Notes: generated from the sequence alone by a model not told the origin. Positions 45,403 through 55,424 are shown, numbered from the stretch's first letter. The stretch: DNA of 64,000 nt from Podocnemis expansa (GCA_007922195.1 ML682118.1:2427636-2491635), one strand, 5' to 3'. Numbers and translations: made by a program.

Positions 45403-45838
45403 AGCTATGTTGACACAGGGAATTTAGTCGAATTAAGGAGGATCAATTTGAACTAAATTAGTGCTTACTTTGAAATAGTAAAACCTGCCTTTAATTCAAA
45501 CTAACAGTTAGTTCCATGTAGATGTGTTAGTTCAAACTAACCATTAATTTGAATTAAACATAGTTCGACCTTCTTCTTCCCAGGGTTCCTTCCACTTTTT
45601 GTTGGATTGGGTGGGGGGGAATGGCCCTTCTTGGGTGCCATGTTGCCACACTTCCCATGGTGCCTCCCTCCTAAGCCAAACTAGCAAGTCCTGTGTATGG
45701 ACATGTTAGTTTGATTTTGGTTTCTAGTGTGGACATACTAGTTTGAACAAATTTAGTTCAAATTAATCAAGAATAGTCTGCACTGATTAATTCAAACTAG
45801 CTTAATTCACACTAGAATTCTTAAGTGTAGATATAGCC
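45403..45838. mobile_element. Harbinger-type MITE, TTAGTTCGAACTAA lineage
   Basis: Left AGCTATGTTGACAC (first base mutated) and reversed right GGCTATATCTACAC, with AGA duplicated at 45400-45402 and 45839-45841. The core ('gtgccatgttgccacactt', 'ccatggtgcctccctcc') is in reverse orientation, followed by 'aaactagcaagtcc', which matches the 42035 copy. 436 bp. Confidence 0.88.
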
Positions 45839-45841
45839 AGA

Positions 45842-46339
45842 AAGACTAAATGACTTGGTAAGGGAGTCAAGGGGTAGCCATGTAGAATGGATGTTCCCTG
45901 CCACACTCTCCCACCACCCTGATGTCAACCCCTGTATTGCCAGACTCCCCTGCCACCCTTACCCTATCACACTCCCCTGCCAAACCACTGGTCACCCCAG
46001 CCCTCCTCTGCCTGGACATGTTGTCCCACTGCCTCCATCATTCCTTGCTCTTCTTTGGATGTATCATTCACCTCCCTTGCACGATCTTGAGTAAACTTTA
46101 ATGTTTTCAGCATCAATGAATGTGACCTGTAGATTTTCACAGTTCACTTTAAAATGGCTATGTGAAGAGGATGTTTTCTTTTCAAATGTTACAAAAGAAC
46201 TCAGTTTTCATGATGGAAATAATGTATTTTACAAAATATGTATTTTATGTATTTTACGAAAACTGGCCTTTCTTTCAGGTTCCCATACTTCTCTGCCTTC
46301 CCCTGCCCTGCCATGTTCCCTATATTGTGATTAGTTACT
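45842..46339. other. Intergenic spacer
   Basis: No gene; a C-rich portion (45895-46080) gives an open frame without domains. Confidence 0.4.
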
Positions 46340-46355
46340 TACGCGCACGCGCGTG

Positions 46356-46406
<51 letters not shown>
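46340..46406. repeat. (CA)n microsatellite with CG-rich start, strictly alternating
   Basis: From 46340 to 46406 every step alternates pyrimidine and purine: first CG/CA/TG mixed (46341-46360), then pure CA. This is classic potential Z-DNA-forming sequence. Confidence 0.95.
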
Positions 46407-46408
<2 letters not shown>

Positions 46409-46654
46409 TTTACAGAACCAAATTGAGTTTGTAAACAGGTGTTTATTTTTTACTGGTTAAATTCACTCCATGTCCAGTAAATTGTTTCATATAGGTAAAG
46501 CAGCTTCCAAGGCAGAGCACTTCTTTTAGACCATACCTGTGGAGGGGCTGCCTAGTAGGCAATGACCCCCGGACCCATGCCTGACAGAGGTGTTTTGGAG
46601 TCTATGCCACAAGCCGTTTCCCCATGTAGTAATGCCCTGGCTGAAGTAACACCA

Positions 46655-46790
46655 GTTGGAGAAAAGAGAGAGAGAATAACCTCTTTGCTGCAACTCAAGA
46701 TTTCCCTGATTATGCAGCCCAGGAATTCATTAGATATATGGCCACAATGCCATAACAAGACCTTATGTTCATTCACCTGAGTCTGCATCA
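46655..46790 (-). mobile_element. Diverged CR1 RT fragment
   Basis: The minus-strand frame includes NEFLGCIIREILSCSKEVIL, matching the [20 protein letters not shown] block of the long CR1 residue for residue in about half of the positions. A T-rich simple-sequence tract follows at 46811. Short and old. Confidence 0.55.
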
Positions 46791-46810
46791 GCATTCCCAG
46801 ATTAGGTTGG

Positions 46811-46858
46811 GGTTTTTTCGGTTGGTTGGTTGGTTTTTTTTTGTTTGTTTGTTTTTTG

Positions 46859-46889
<31 letters not shown>

Positions 46890-46926
46890 TTTGTTTTCTT
46901 TGTTTTTGTTTTTGGGGTTTTTTTTA
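46811..46926. repeat. T/G-rich low-complexity tract
   Basis: GGTT repeats lead into GTTTT and TTTTTG repeats over about 115 bp with almost no A or C on the plus strand. Confidence 0.9.
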
Positions 46927-47119
46927 GGTAGGAGTGGATTAGAATTTGGTCCACAATTTTATATATAATACAGATGAGATTGTCATCGCCACCTACAAGA
47001 TTTGGAAGTCCATTCCTTATTTCTTATTCCACATCCTCTGAGTGTGAACCTTGAAGACTCAATTACTGACATTTCATTGCAACTTTAATAGATATTGTCT
47101 GCTATCTGAGAAACAAGCC

Positions 47120-47215
47120 TTATTTTAATGTATTTACCAAGGCTCTTTCCACTTCCTTGTTTTTCAAGCTGCAGATTTTGTGCTTTCACAGGTGGGTTAA
47201 GATGCTGCACTTGAA
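47120..47215 (-). pseudogene. Olfactory receptor pseudogene, C-terminal scrap
   Basis: On the minus strand, CSLKNKEVERALVNTLK ends at a stop (47120-47122). This is the end of TM7 and the cytoplasmic tail of an OR. Just upstream and one base out of frame is LNPP, from the LNPxIY block. The rest of the gene is not recognisable before the assembly gap at 47253. Frameshifted fragment. Confidence 0.7.
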
Positions 47216-47252
47216 GGAAACCAATATGTCTAGAACCCCAGGTAGGATCAAC

Positions 47253-47652
47253 NNNNNNNNNNNNNNNNNNNNNNNNNNNNNNNNNNNNNNNNNNNNNNNN
47301 NNNNNNNNNNNNNNNNNNNNNNNNNNNNNNNNNNNNNNNNNNNNNNNNNNNNNNNNNNNNNNNNNNNNNNNNNNNNNNNNNNNNNNNNNNNNNNNNNNNN
47401 NNNNNNNNNNNNNNNNNNNNNNNNNNNNNNNNNNNNNNNNNNNNNNNNNNNNNNNNNNNNNNNNNNNNNNNNNNNNNNNNNNNNNNNNNNNNNNNNNNNN
47501 NNNNNNNNNNNNNNNNNNNNNNNNNNNNNNNNNNNNNNNNNNNNNNNNNNNNNNNNNNNNNNNNNNNNNNNNNNNNNNNNNNNNNNNNNNNNNNNNNNNN
47601 NNNNNNNNNNNNNNNNNNNNNNNNNNNNNNNNNNNNNNNNNNNNNNNNNNNN
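47253..47652. other. Assembly gap, 400 N
   Basis: Exactly 400 unknown bases. A GC-rich tandem repeat starts immediately to the right, a likely cause of the failure to assemble. True length unknown. Confidence 0.99.
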
Positions 47653-48135
47653 TTAAGCCGGCGGGAAGCAGCGCTGGGCAGCGCTGAAGCCTGCCCGTGC
47701 CTGCAGCCCCACTGTGCAGGCACCGGGGGCAGCAGCACTGGGCAGCACTGAACCCCACCGGTGCCTGCAGCCCGGGTGTGCAGGCACCAGCGGGGAGCAG
47801 CGCTGGGCAGTGCTGAAGCCCACCAGTGCCTGCAGCCCCGCTGTGCAGGCACTGGCCAGGGGACACCCCTCAGCACCCTAGCCAGGGTGCTGAAGGGTGT
47901 GCCCTGGGCAGGGTGCTGAGGGGGCACGCCTTGAACTGTTGTTTCGGAACATCTTGTTCCGAAACAACATGTTCGCACAGCGTTGTTTCGAAACAACCAT
48001 TGCGAAACAATGTTGTTTCGCCCACGGACTAGGTTTTACTTATTTCAAAACAACCATGCGTTGTGTGAACAGCTGAAACCTTATTTCAAAACAACCTCTG
48101 TTGTTTCGAAATAAGGAGGCTGTGTGAACACAGCC
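47653..48135. mobile_element. Harbinger-type element, right part; left end lost in the gap
   Basis: The right tip GTGTGAACACAGCC at 48135 equals the tip of the 41158-41399 MITE. TTTCGAAACAAC and TTTCAAAACAAC motifs fill 47935-48125. To their left is a GC-rich minisatellite, then two copies of 'agggtgctga', as also found at 57476-57512 in the 56494-57805 element. It is therefore the same subtype as that element. Confidence 0.75.
47663..47852. repeat. GC-rich minisatellite, about 65-bp units, truncated by the gap
   Basis: Three units each carry 'gctgggcagcgctgaa' or a variant, then 'gtgcctgcagcccc' and 'tgtgcaggcac'. Each unit includes the inverted pair GTGCCTGCA / TGTGCAGGCAC and so can form hairpins. 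More units are likely inside the gap. Confidence 0.85.
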
Positions 48136-48138
48136 AAG

Positions 48139-49350
48139 GATTCTAAGGTGTCCACCCCCGTCAAAGGACCCATCAAAAGTATGATTTTTGGTCAGGTGAC
48201 AGGTGAAATCACCCTTTTTCCAATTGGCTGGAGATGAAATCACACCTTTGGGACTGGTCAAGAAGAAAATGGGAGTGACAGAAGAGCGAATAAAAGGTGT
48301 TGCACAGAGCAGAATATCGGAGATCTCTCCCACTCCTTGCTGGGTTCCACTTGCCTCTGGCTATATTCACGCTGCACTAAGGAGTCTCACTCACACTCAC
48401 CCCTAGAGAGAGTGACAACGTCTCTAGTGGGAGCCTGGGAGCTAGGTCTTTGGACTTAGTCTCTGAAAGGCACAGGTTTGGGTCTCTGAGTGGTGACTCA
48501 GGATTCAATCCTTGAGCTGGGTTTTCAGACTCAGTCTCAGAAGGGCTTCCAACAAAACTCAGAAGTGAACAGCTAACTGAGTCCTGTGTATAGCTTGTGG
48601 GCAACAAACTGATGCTTTGTAGCTCCGGTCTCCGAGCAACTGCACCTGCAAGCTTTGAGCTGTGCCTAAGTTCCAGTTTCCACGGCAACCAGAACAGACT
48701 GCACTTGCAAGCTCCAGGAACATTCTGAGCTGCTCTCAGTTTCCATGGCAACCAGACCAGAGCTGAGCAGAGAAAGAAGATCTTCAGCCTGCAGCTGCCA
48801 GCCACCATTTTAGAGAAGATCCCATCACAGCAGAGACTTTTTCTCTCTCCAATTTTGGGGTAAGAAAAGGGTCCCAAGGAGGGGAGGAACACTAACAGAA
48901 GGTCCTAAGATCTTTAGATTACTTTAGTACAGCCAGGAAGCCAAAGCCTTACAATGTAACTTTATGATTATAAGTAAACTACCTAGGAAGAGTGAGACAA
49001 GAAACCCAGATTAAGATTTAAAGGAGTAATAGTAAGAGTTGAGATCCCTCCATTCAGTGCCTGATCCCCACTTGTTGAATGTTCTTTTGTGTACCTAAGT
49101 GTTGTGCCCATGTTATAATTGTATAGAATAATTTTAATGTGTTATATTACTGTTGAGCTATCCTTGAGGCAACAAAAGTTCCTTGTCAGTTTCCAGAGTA
49201 GATATTACAATAAATCTGATTTTTTGCCTTGACAAATCATTGGCTCTGACTTTTATTGCTTCTGGTCTGTGCTTGATCAGCGGGCTGTACCCGTATCCTC
49301 CACTTGGGACATTTATCCTGAGTGCCGGTATTTGTCCGTTTAGGTAAAAA
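48139..49350 (+). other. Candidate LTR or transcribed non-coding repeat
   Basis: A CCAAT box (48219) lies about 70 bp before an AATAAAAGG TATA-like site (48290). A gene-like stretch follows, and AATAAA occurs at 49211-49216 with a T-rich downstream element, so promoter and terminator signals are both present. A 59-bp segment is tandemly repeated (48642-48765, 'gcacctgcaagct' and 'tttccacggcaaccag'). No good coding frame exists. It could be a solo LTR with a very long R region, but no clear TG...CA ends or target duplication were found. Confidence 0.35.
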
Positions 49351-50100
49351 ATGGTCCCCCCTCATTGCCCCCGAGGGTTTCCAAATTAAACTTCAGACTG
49401 CAGGACGGTCTGGAAATTAGTAAATTAATTGATTTGATTTTCTGGGGTAACAGTTCCACATAATGCAGTCAATCATTCATAAGCCATGGCTGCAGCAGTG
49501 AAAATTTCAACACTAGATGATGAAATAATAAAGAACAATTAAGTAATGCAGTCATTGACAGAAATGGATTTTCAACTAAACTATGGAAATAAAATTCTCA
49601 ACTTCAGTTGAATTCCAGTGGGACGTGGGCATCTAGTGCCAGATTTTTAAAGATGTTTAGATATCTACATGGAAGAGAGTTACCTGCATAGTTTTGAAAA
49701 CCTAGTTAGGTATCTAAATAGTTTTAAATTTTTAGCTCTTACCCCTGTAAGCACTTTTGAAAAGCTGAGTCAAGGTAATTTTCTTTTAATATTTATATGC
49801 ATGCATCCAAAAGCCTAATGAGATTTGAGGTCCATTTGTTCTGGGTGTTGAACATTTATCAAGGTAGATATGATCAGGGAAATTGAAATAGAAACAGATC
49901 CAAAGTAAACAGATCAGAAACATCTTGGAAGAAAATTCTTTTCAATTCAATCTACAAAATGCTTAAAACGTTCCATACTGCAGCTTTTCCATGGCCCATT
50001 CTTTACTCTAAAGTTTACATAAAATTAAAGGCAATGAACTACTGGGGTTAGAACAGAAAACAATTTACTCATTCACCTTTATGTGATTTCTCTCCAACTG

Positions 50101-50152
50101 AAAAAAACAAAAAAAAAAAAACAAAAAAAACAAAAAAACAAAAAAAAACAAA
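50101..50152. repeat. (CAAAAA)n-like A-rich tract
   Basis: Runs of A broken by single C at irregular spacing. Confidence 0.9.
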
Positions 50153-50624
50153 TGGGATGGAAAGATGAACTTCAGGGACCATATCCCAAAAGAAGCAAAC
50201 AAACCCAGAAGAATTAGTTGAGAGTATTTGTGTCAGATAGATCTAGATATATCAATTTCTTGCTCAGTTACATAGATTTTATTTCTTCATCTCTCACTGT
50301 ACATTCCAGAGTGCTGAAGGACAAATGTTGCCATCTCACACCTTCTGTTGTCACTGGGTGAGTTTCTTTTATGTTTTGCTTCTCTTTATTGTGGTACATT
50401 CCTTTTGTGCCATGATGAGCATAATCCTGAGAGGGATTGAATCCATAGATGCTCCCTTTATGATCTGGCAAAGAGAGCAGTAATTTAGGATGAAGAAGTC
50501 AGTCTCATTCAAAGGAACAATACTTTATTTCCATTTACCTAATCCACAGCATAGCCCCCCTTCCCATATTTCATTACTATGCCTCTTCTTTTAAGACTCT
50601 GCATTAACATATCACAAATTAATA

Positions 50625-50780
50625 TTCTAAAGCAGGCTTGCCTGAGTGGCAGAATGGTCTTGTGGATCAGGCATTAGCCTGTGAGTCAGAAGACTTGATT
50701 TCTATTGCCTGGTCTGTGGCATTGGCTAAGTTGTTTCCCCTTAAATTCTCATTTTCTTGCAAGTTTATATTACAAGGAAT
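50625..50780 (+). repeat. MIR/tRNA-like SINE remnant
   Basis: The order 'agaatggtcttgtggat', 'gcattagcctgtgagtcaga' and 'agacttgatttctatt' matches the tRNA-like head of MIR-type SINEs, with degraded A and B boxes. Confidence 0.6.
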
Positions 50781-51224
50781 TCAGGGAAGTGATGGCTTTC
50801 AAACAGCATATGTATGATACCTACCACCATGGAGCTTTGATCTCATTTGTAGCTGCTAAAAGCAAGGACTATAAAAATGGTAAATTTCATCCTTTAGTTA
50901 GTTCCAAGTGGTTTGATGATACAATTCATGTAGCTGCTTTCCTATGAAGTAGTATTATCCTGGGGACTTGAAGTTGCAGCTAACTACAGAATTACATGGG
51001 CATCCCAGTTGTATCAGTGACTGCAGGTAGCGTAATTCACATTCTGATTTGTCCAACAGCATCAACAGAGTCTTCTATTCAATTTGGGGGAAAAAATGAA
51101 TTTAAAATCCCTGTGTTCTTCCATTCCTACATTTATAGATTTGAAGATGAACATGATTATTTAGGTAAATTCTACCTGATAAACCAGGAATGCTTCTAAT
51201 AAGGGTAATAATATTGGTTAAACA

Positions 51225-51395
51225 AACAAGGAGTCCTTTGGCACGTTTAAAGACTAACTAATTTATTTATCGCATGAGCTTTCATGGCAGAAAATCCTGT
51301 CTTCAGAGTGTCTGACACAGTGGAATTTTCTGCCATGAAAGCTGATGTGATAAATAAATATGTTAATCTTTAAAAGTGCCACTGGACTCCTTGTT
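51225..51395. mobile_element. 171-bp fold-back repeat
   Basis: Left arm AACAAGGAGTCCTTTGGCAC followed by TTTAAAGACTAA. The right arm reversed reads AACAAGGAGTCCAGTGGCAC, then TTTAAAGATTAA. Inside, 'gctttcatggcagaaaat' (51281) is mirrored by 'attttctgccatgaaagc' (51325). The whole unit can form one long hairpin. Sequences of this type are familiar as dispersed repeats in amniotes; family name not assigned. Confidence 0.8.
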
Positions 51396-52165
51396 TTTTT
51401 TTGCTGAAGTAGGCTAATATGGCTACTCCTATGAAACTTGTCAATATTGGTTAAAACTCTTTTTAAAAGAGAATGAACACAATCAGACAGTGAAAATCAA
51501 ATGTTGGGCTCAGACCAGTGAGGATGCCAGAGTCAAAGTCCCTCCAGTGCAAATGTTCCCAGAATTTAAAATTTTAAAAATGGGTAAACAAATGTAACCC
51601 AGGGATCTCAGTTGGCTGGAAGATGCATAAGAAAGTGAATCTGATAGTTGTCTGAGATTCAAATTTTGCAGTCATACGACTTTTTCAAAGGAAAGAACAC
51701 TGGGTACCTTATTCCTATTGAATTTTAGTGGGATTACGTACCTAATTCCAGGCTAATTAAAAAATCCCAGTTGTATAAATTAAAATCACCATCTTGAATT
51801 GCATCTCAAACACAGATCTTAGACTTGGAAGGACAGATCTTCAATTGGGGTAAATCAGAATAGCTCCCTTTACTTCAGTAGAGCTATGATAATTTACACC
51901 AGGTGAGAAACTGGCCCAGGGACATATGTAGGTCTGTGCTGCTTTTACCTACTCTGCCAATAAGTGGTTTACACAAGTGGAACAGGTAGCTGAAAAATCT
52001 TTCACTAGCTTTCATTTCTCAAAGTAACCTATGGAAAACACCTTGTTACAATCCACTGATAGATGGCTAGATAGCTAGATCAAAATGTGTGTTACTCCAT
52101 TGTCTTCTTCATTGACAAAATCATATCACTTTTTGTCATCTCCATTATATTTGTTATTTTCTGTT
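51396..52165. other. Spacer upstream of the third OR gene
   Basis: No gene. 51840-51915 is a small palindromic repeat ('gtaaatcagaatagctccc' facing 'gagctatgataatttacac'). Confidence 0.45.
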
Positions 52166-52178
52166 TCTATTTTTGCAG
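52160..52178 (+). promoter_or_regulatory. Predicted 3' splice acceptor of the OR 5' UTR intron
   Basis: A tract of pyrimidines ending TTTTTGCAG (AG at 52177-52178) sits 20 bp before the OR start codon. This is a strong acceptor match and typical OR gene structure. Confidence 0.6.
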
Positions 52179-52198
52179 CTCACACATCAGAGAGATAA

Positions 52199-53137
52199 AT
52201 GTCAATGAAAAATCAAACTGCTCTGAACTACTTTATTTTCTTGGAATTCTCCAGTGATCCACAACTCCAATTTTTCTTCTTTTTGGTGTTTTTGGGTATT
52301 TATCTAGTCACTCTGGTGGGGAACATGGTGATCATGCTGGTGATAAGAACTGATCCTTGCCTCAGCACCCCCATGTATTTTTTTCTGTTCCATTTAGCCC
52401 TCTCAGATATCTCTTATTCCTCAGTCACAGTGCCTATGATGCTTGTGAATTTCCTAGCAGAGGTAAAAAAAATTTCTGTCCATGGCTGTATTGCCCAGAT
52501 CTTCTTTAGTCTTCTGGCAGGCTGTAGTGAAGTATTTATTCTGGCGGCCATGGCTCAAGACCGATATGCTGCTATATGTAAGCCACTGCATTATGTGAGG
52601 ATTATGAACAAAAATATCTGCAGTCAGCTAGTGACCAGTGCATGGATTCTGGGCTTTATATATGCTTTGTTAAACACTCTTCCCTTATTATATGTACATT
52701 TCTGTGGGCCCAACAAAATCAACCATTTCAGCTGTGAGCCTCCTCCAGTACTAGAGCTGTCCTGCACTGAGACCTTCACCAATAAACTCTTGCTTCATAT
52801 CTCTGCAATGCTGGTGGGACTCATTACCTTCTCCATTAACCTAGTCTCCTACATTCACATCATCTCCACCATCCTGAGGATAAGTTCCATGGAAGGGAGG
52901 CGTAAAGCCTTCTCCACTTGCAGCTCCCACTTAATTGTGGTTGTTTTATTCTATGGCACTGGGTTGTTCAGATATCTGAGACCCAACTCATCATCCTCTG
53001 AGATTATGGACAGACTTTTCTCCATCCAGTACAGCATCTTAACACCTATGATAAATCCCATCATCTACAGTCTGAAAAACAAGGAGGTAAAAGCAGCTAT
53101 GGGGCAAATATTAGAGAAATTTAGATTTCTCAAGTAA
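52199..53137 (+). CDS. Olfactory receptor, class II, intact
   Basis: A 312-residue odorant GPCR. Seen: NQT glycosylation site at residue 5; LVGNMVIMLVI in TM1; PMYFFLFHLALSDIS; Cys in VHGCIAQ; MAQDRYAAICKPLHY after TM3; HFCG, FSCE and LSCT cysteines in loop 2; LVSYIHII in TM5; KAFSTCSSHL; NPIIYSLKNKEVK in TM7. Either Met1 or Met3 (52205) could initiate; Met3 gives the commoner MKNQT start. The usual Tyr before D-R-Y is Gln here (AQDRY), a rare change at the G-protein-coupling site, with D-R-Y itself intact. No stop or frameshift. Confidence 0.94.
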   Translation: MSMKNQTALNYFIFLEFSSDPQLQFFFFLVFLGIYLVTLVGNMVIMLVIRTDPCLSTPMYFFLFHLALSDISYSSVTVPMMLVNFLAEVKKISVHGCIAQIFFSLLAGCSEVFILAAMAQDRYAAICKPLHYVRIMNKNICSQLVTSAWILGFIYALLNTLPLLYVHFCGPNKINHFSCEPPPVLELSCTETFTNKLLLHISAMLVGLITFSINLVSYIHIISTILRISSMEGRRKAFSTCSSHLIVVVLFYGTGLFRYLRPNSSSSEIMDRLFSIQYSILTPMINPIIYSLKNKEVKAAMGQILEKFRFLK

Positions 53138-53949
53138 CAAGAATTTTGGTCATTGTATGTATATTAAAAAAAGAAAAGGATAGAAGAAATGTCAGCCAGT
53201 GTCTACTCTGAGCTCATGCAATAGACTTGCAAAAGGCAGAAATGGGGCTTATGTATTCTAGTTTTCGAATACTGTATGTTGATCTGGTTATTGGGATACC
53301 TACCCTTTGTGTCTCTGAAGAAAGTAGACCTTCCTAGACTTCCATCAGTGGATGGTGAGCTTTTAGATAAGCCACAGACGCATGTAGGCTGTTGTTTTAC
53401 AATCCCCTTATTCTGTCTCTTACATTATGCTTTATTCATACTGATAAGATGAAAAATGACTTTGCTTCACGGCAGTTACCTGGTCTTTACATTCACTCTG
53501 GTCTCACGCTCCCAAAAGGAAGCACCACAAGTGTTGAACCCAACTGGACCCATTAGGTAAATATCATAAAGAGTGATGTTGTCTAGTGATTGGTCAGAGA
53601 GTGGGATAAGTGATTCCGTCCCCAGAGAAGAAAATAAATGAAGCCTGACACCTGAAGGAGTGGACTCAGGGAAACTAGACGAAGGACAGAGATGCAGCTA
53701 GCCATGTAACCATGACATCTGGAATCTTTCTTGCTTGCTTGCTTTTGGTATGTCTGTGCTGCCACAGTGATCAATGCAGCAGGATACACTGAATGGGTTA
53801 TAGAGACCCACTCAATGTATCCCAGATGAGCTTTCGAGTTCAAGCCAGTAATCCATCTTGCCGAAAGGAGTAAGGTTGCATCAACAGGGGGGAGTCTCTC
53901 CTCAGTGCAGTTCTATGAAGACAATGGGGTATAGAAATATAAGTATCTT

Positions 53950-53950
<1 letters not shown>
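53138..53950. other. Spacer between OR gene and OR pseudogene
   Basis: No OR homology and no other gene recognised. Confidence 0.4.
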
Positions 53951-53980
<30 letters not shown>

Positions 53981-53981
53981 A
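53951..53981. repeat. (GAAA)n microsatellite
   Basis: About seven AAAG units, directly abutting the start of OR-like sequence at about 53985. Confidence 0.95.
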
Positions 53982-53984
53982 TTG

Positions 53985-54325
53985 TATATCTCCTGTTGAC
54001 ATACTTAGATTACTGTACCACATTTATCGCTGTACTGAGCTTATTGTTCATCGTGTCCTCCTATGTCAACATCATAGCGGCCATCGTGAAGCTGACATCT
54101 GCATAAGTTCAGAAAAAAGATCTTCTCCACTTGTACCTCTGACCTCAATGTGGTGACAATCTGCCAAGGGAGAATCATGTTCACCTATTTCAGGACCCAA
54201 GACAAATATTCCTTTGACTAAAGCAAAGTGGTGTGTCTCTTCTGTCATGCCCCACTGCTAAACCCTCTGAGCTATACTCTGAGGAACAAAGATGTAAAAA
54301 AAAGCATACAAAAATCTGTTACAGG
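53985..54325 (+). pseudogene. Olfactory receptor pseudogene, 3' third
   Basis: TM5-like sequence ends SSYVNIIAAIVKLTSA and meets a stop. In a shifted frame comes a degraded FSTC-type block (TM6 entry), then FTYFRTQDKYSFD and a stop, then PLLNPLSYTLRNKDVKK in TM7. TM1-TM4 are missing. It lies 0.85 kb downstream of the intact OR at 52199-53137 on the same strand, so it may be the remnant of a tandem duplicate. Confidence 0.85.
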
Positions 54326-54539
54326 AATGAGAATAATATGGAAGGACTACAGTGCTACTGATAGAGGTGCTATGTAGAAGGAAGTTGGATTGGATTTTCA
54401 AAACTGTTAAAGTGATTTAAGATCCCATGACTGACTATTACTGACTTTTGATTAGACTTCTGCTCCAAAGTCATTTAGGCATTACTGAGGATTTATGTAC
54501 CAATATATTTTCAGTGTGATTTGTGCTCCCAAGTCACTG

Positions 54540-54597
54540 ATGTGAGGGGACTGGACTTGATGACCTTTCATGGTCCCTTCCAGTTTCTATGATTCTA
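54540..54597 (+). mobile_element. CR1 3' tail only
   Basis: 'gaggggactggacttgatg', 'ggtcccttccag' and ATGATTCTAT are the last about 60 bp of CR1. A very short, strongly truncated insertion. Confidence 0.8.
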
Positions 54598-54956
54598 TAT
54601 GCTTTTGGAAAATCCATCTTTTTATTTTTCAGTGGGGTAGAAATCATAGCTAGGATTTTGATTGGCTCTTATGAGAGCTGGGCACCTAACTACATTAGGC
54701 TCCTTTAATAACCAAGTAGAACCTAATTATTATTTAACAAGTATTTGTTGCTCTAATCTACATTGTTCGCTTTCTTCCTTTCTTGTTCATGCTGAGTGGG
54801 AACTTGCTCTGTGACTGACTTATTGTAACTGAAGGAACATAAAGAATAAATTGCTATGCATTGAGTGTGGCAGTATGAATACCCACTGAGATTATCTAAA
54901 GTTATTCTGCCATCCTTACTCATGTTGAGTACATATATGGTTGTAGTCATGTTGAA

Positions 54957-54994
54957 TCTTCTCTCTCTCCTTCTTTCTCTCTCTCTCTCTCTAA
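54957..54994. repeat. (CT)n tract
   Basis: TCTC/CTTT-rich run ending in nine CT units. Confidence 0.9.
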
Positions 54995-55372
54995 GGCCTG
55001 CTCTGCACTCCCAAAGGCAGTCAATGAGAGATATGCAAGCCATGTAATGTAACTTGCTTATCTCCCATCTAACATTGCTGAACCACCGCATCTTCACAGT
55101 GCTGAGTCAATGAGAAATGCCCTCCAGTAGAAGCAGCCTTACTAATTTCAGGGAAAAGAATTAATGGTGTCAAAGGAAAGTGCTTCGGGGGCTGACTGAG
55201 TGGATCTCCATCACCTCACTAAATCAGTCCTCCTGCTGCATCAATTTCCAGGAGCACAGACATGTCCTCAGTCAAAATACATGCACTTGTATCTATTTGC
55301 CTATCACTCTCTTCCTATATTGCAATTTTCCATTGGGCTGAAATCAATCACTATTTACATGAACAAGTTCTT

Positions 55373-55392
55373 CCTCCTCCTCCTCTTCCTTC

Positions 55393-55424
<32 letters not shown>

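Larger units (their letters stand above)
49351..51224. other. Intergenic region with repeat scraps
   Basis: It contains part of the palindromic reptile repeat (49620-49740), an A-rich run (50101-50152) and a tRNA/MIR-like SINE scrap (50625-50780). No gene recognised. Confidence 0.45.

Noticed and set aside
47085..47996. 303-residue open frame on the minus strand
   Set aside because: It consists largely of the 400 N and joins an OR scrap to a minisatellite; not a gene.
48377..48892. 171-residue open frame on the minus strand
   Set aside because: It lies across a 59-bp tandem repeat, shows no domain or signal peptide, and runs opposite to the promoter-like signals. Most likely chance.
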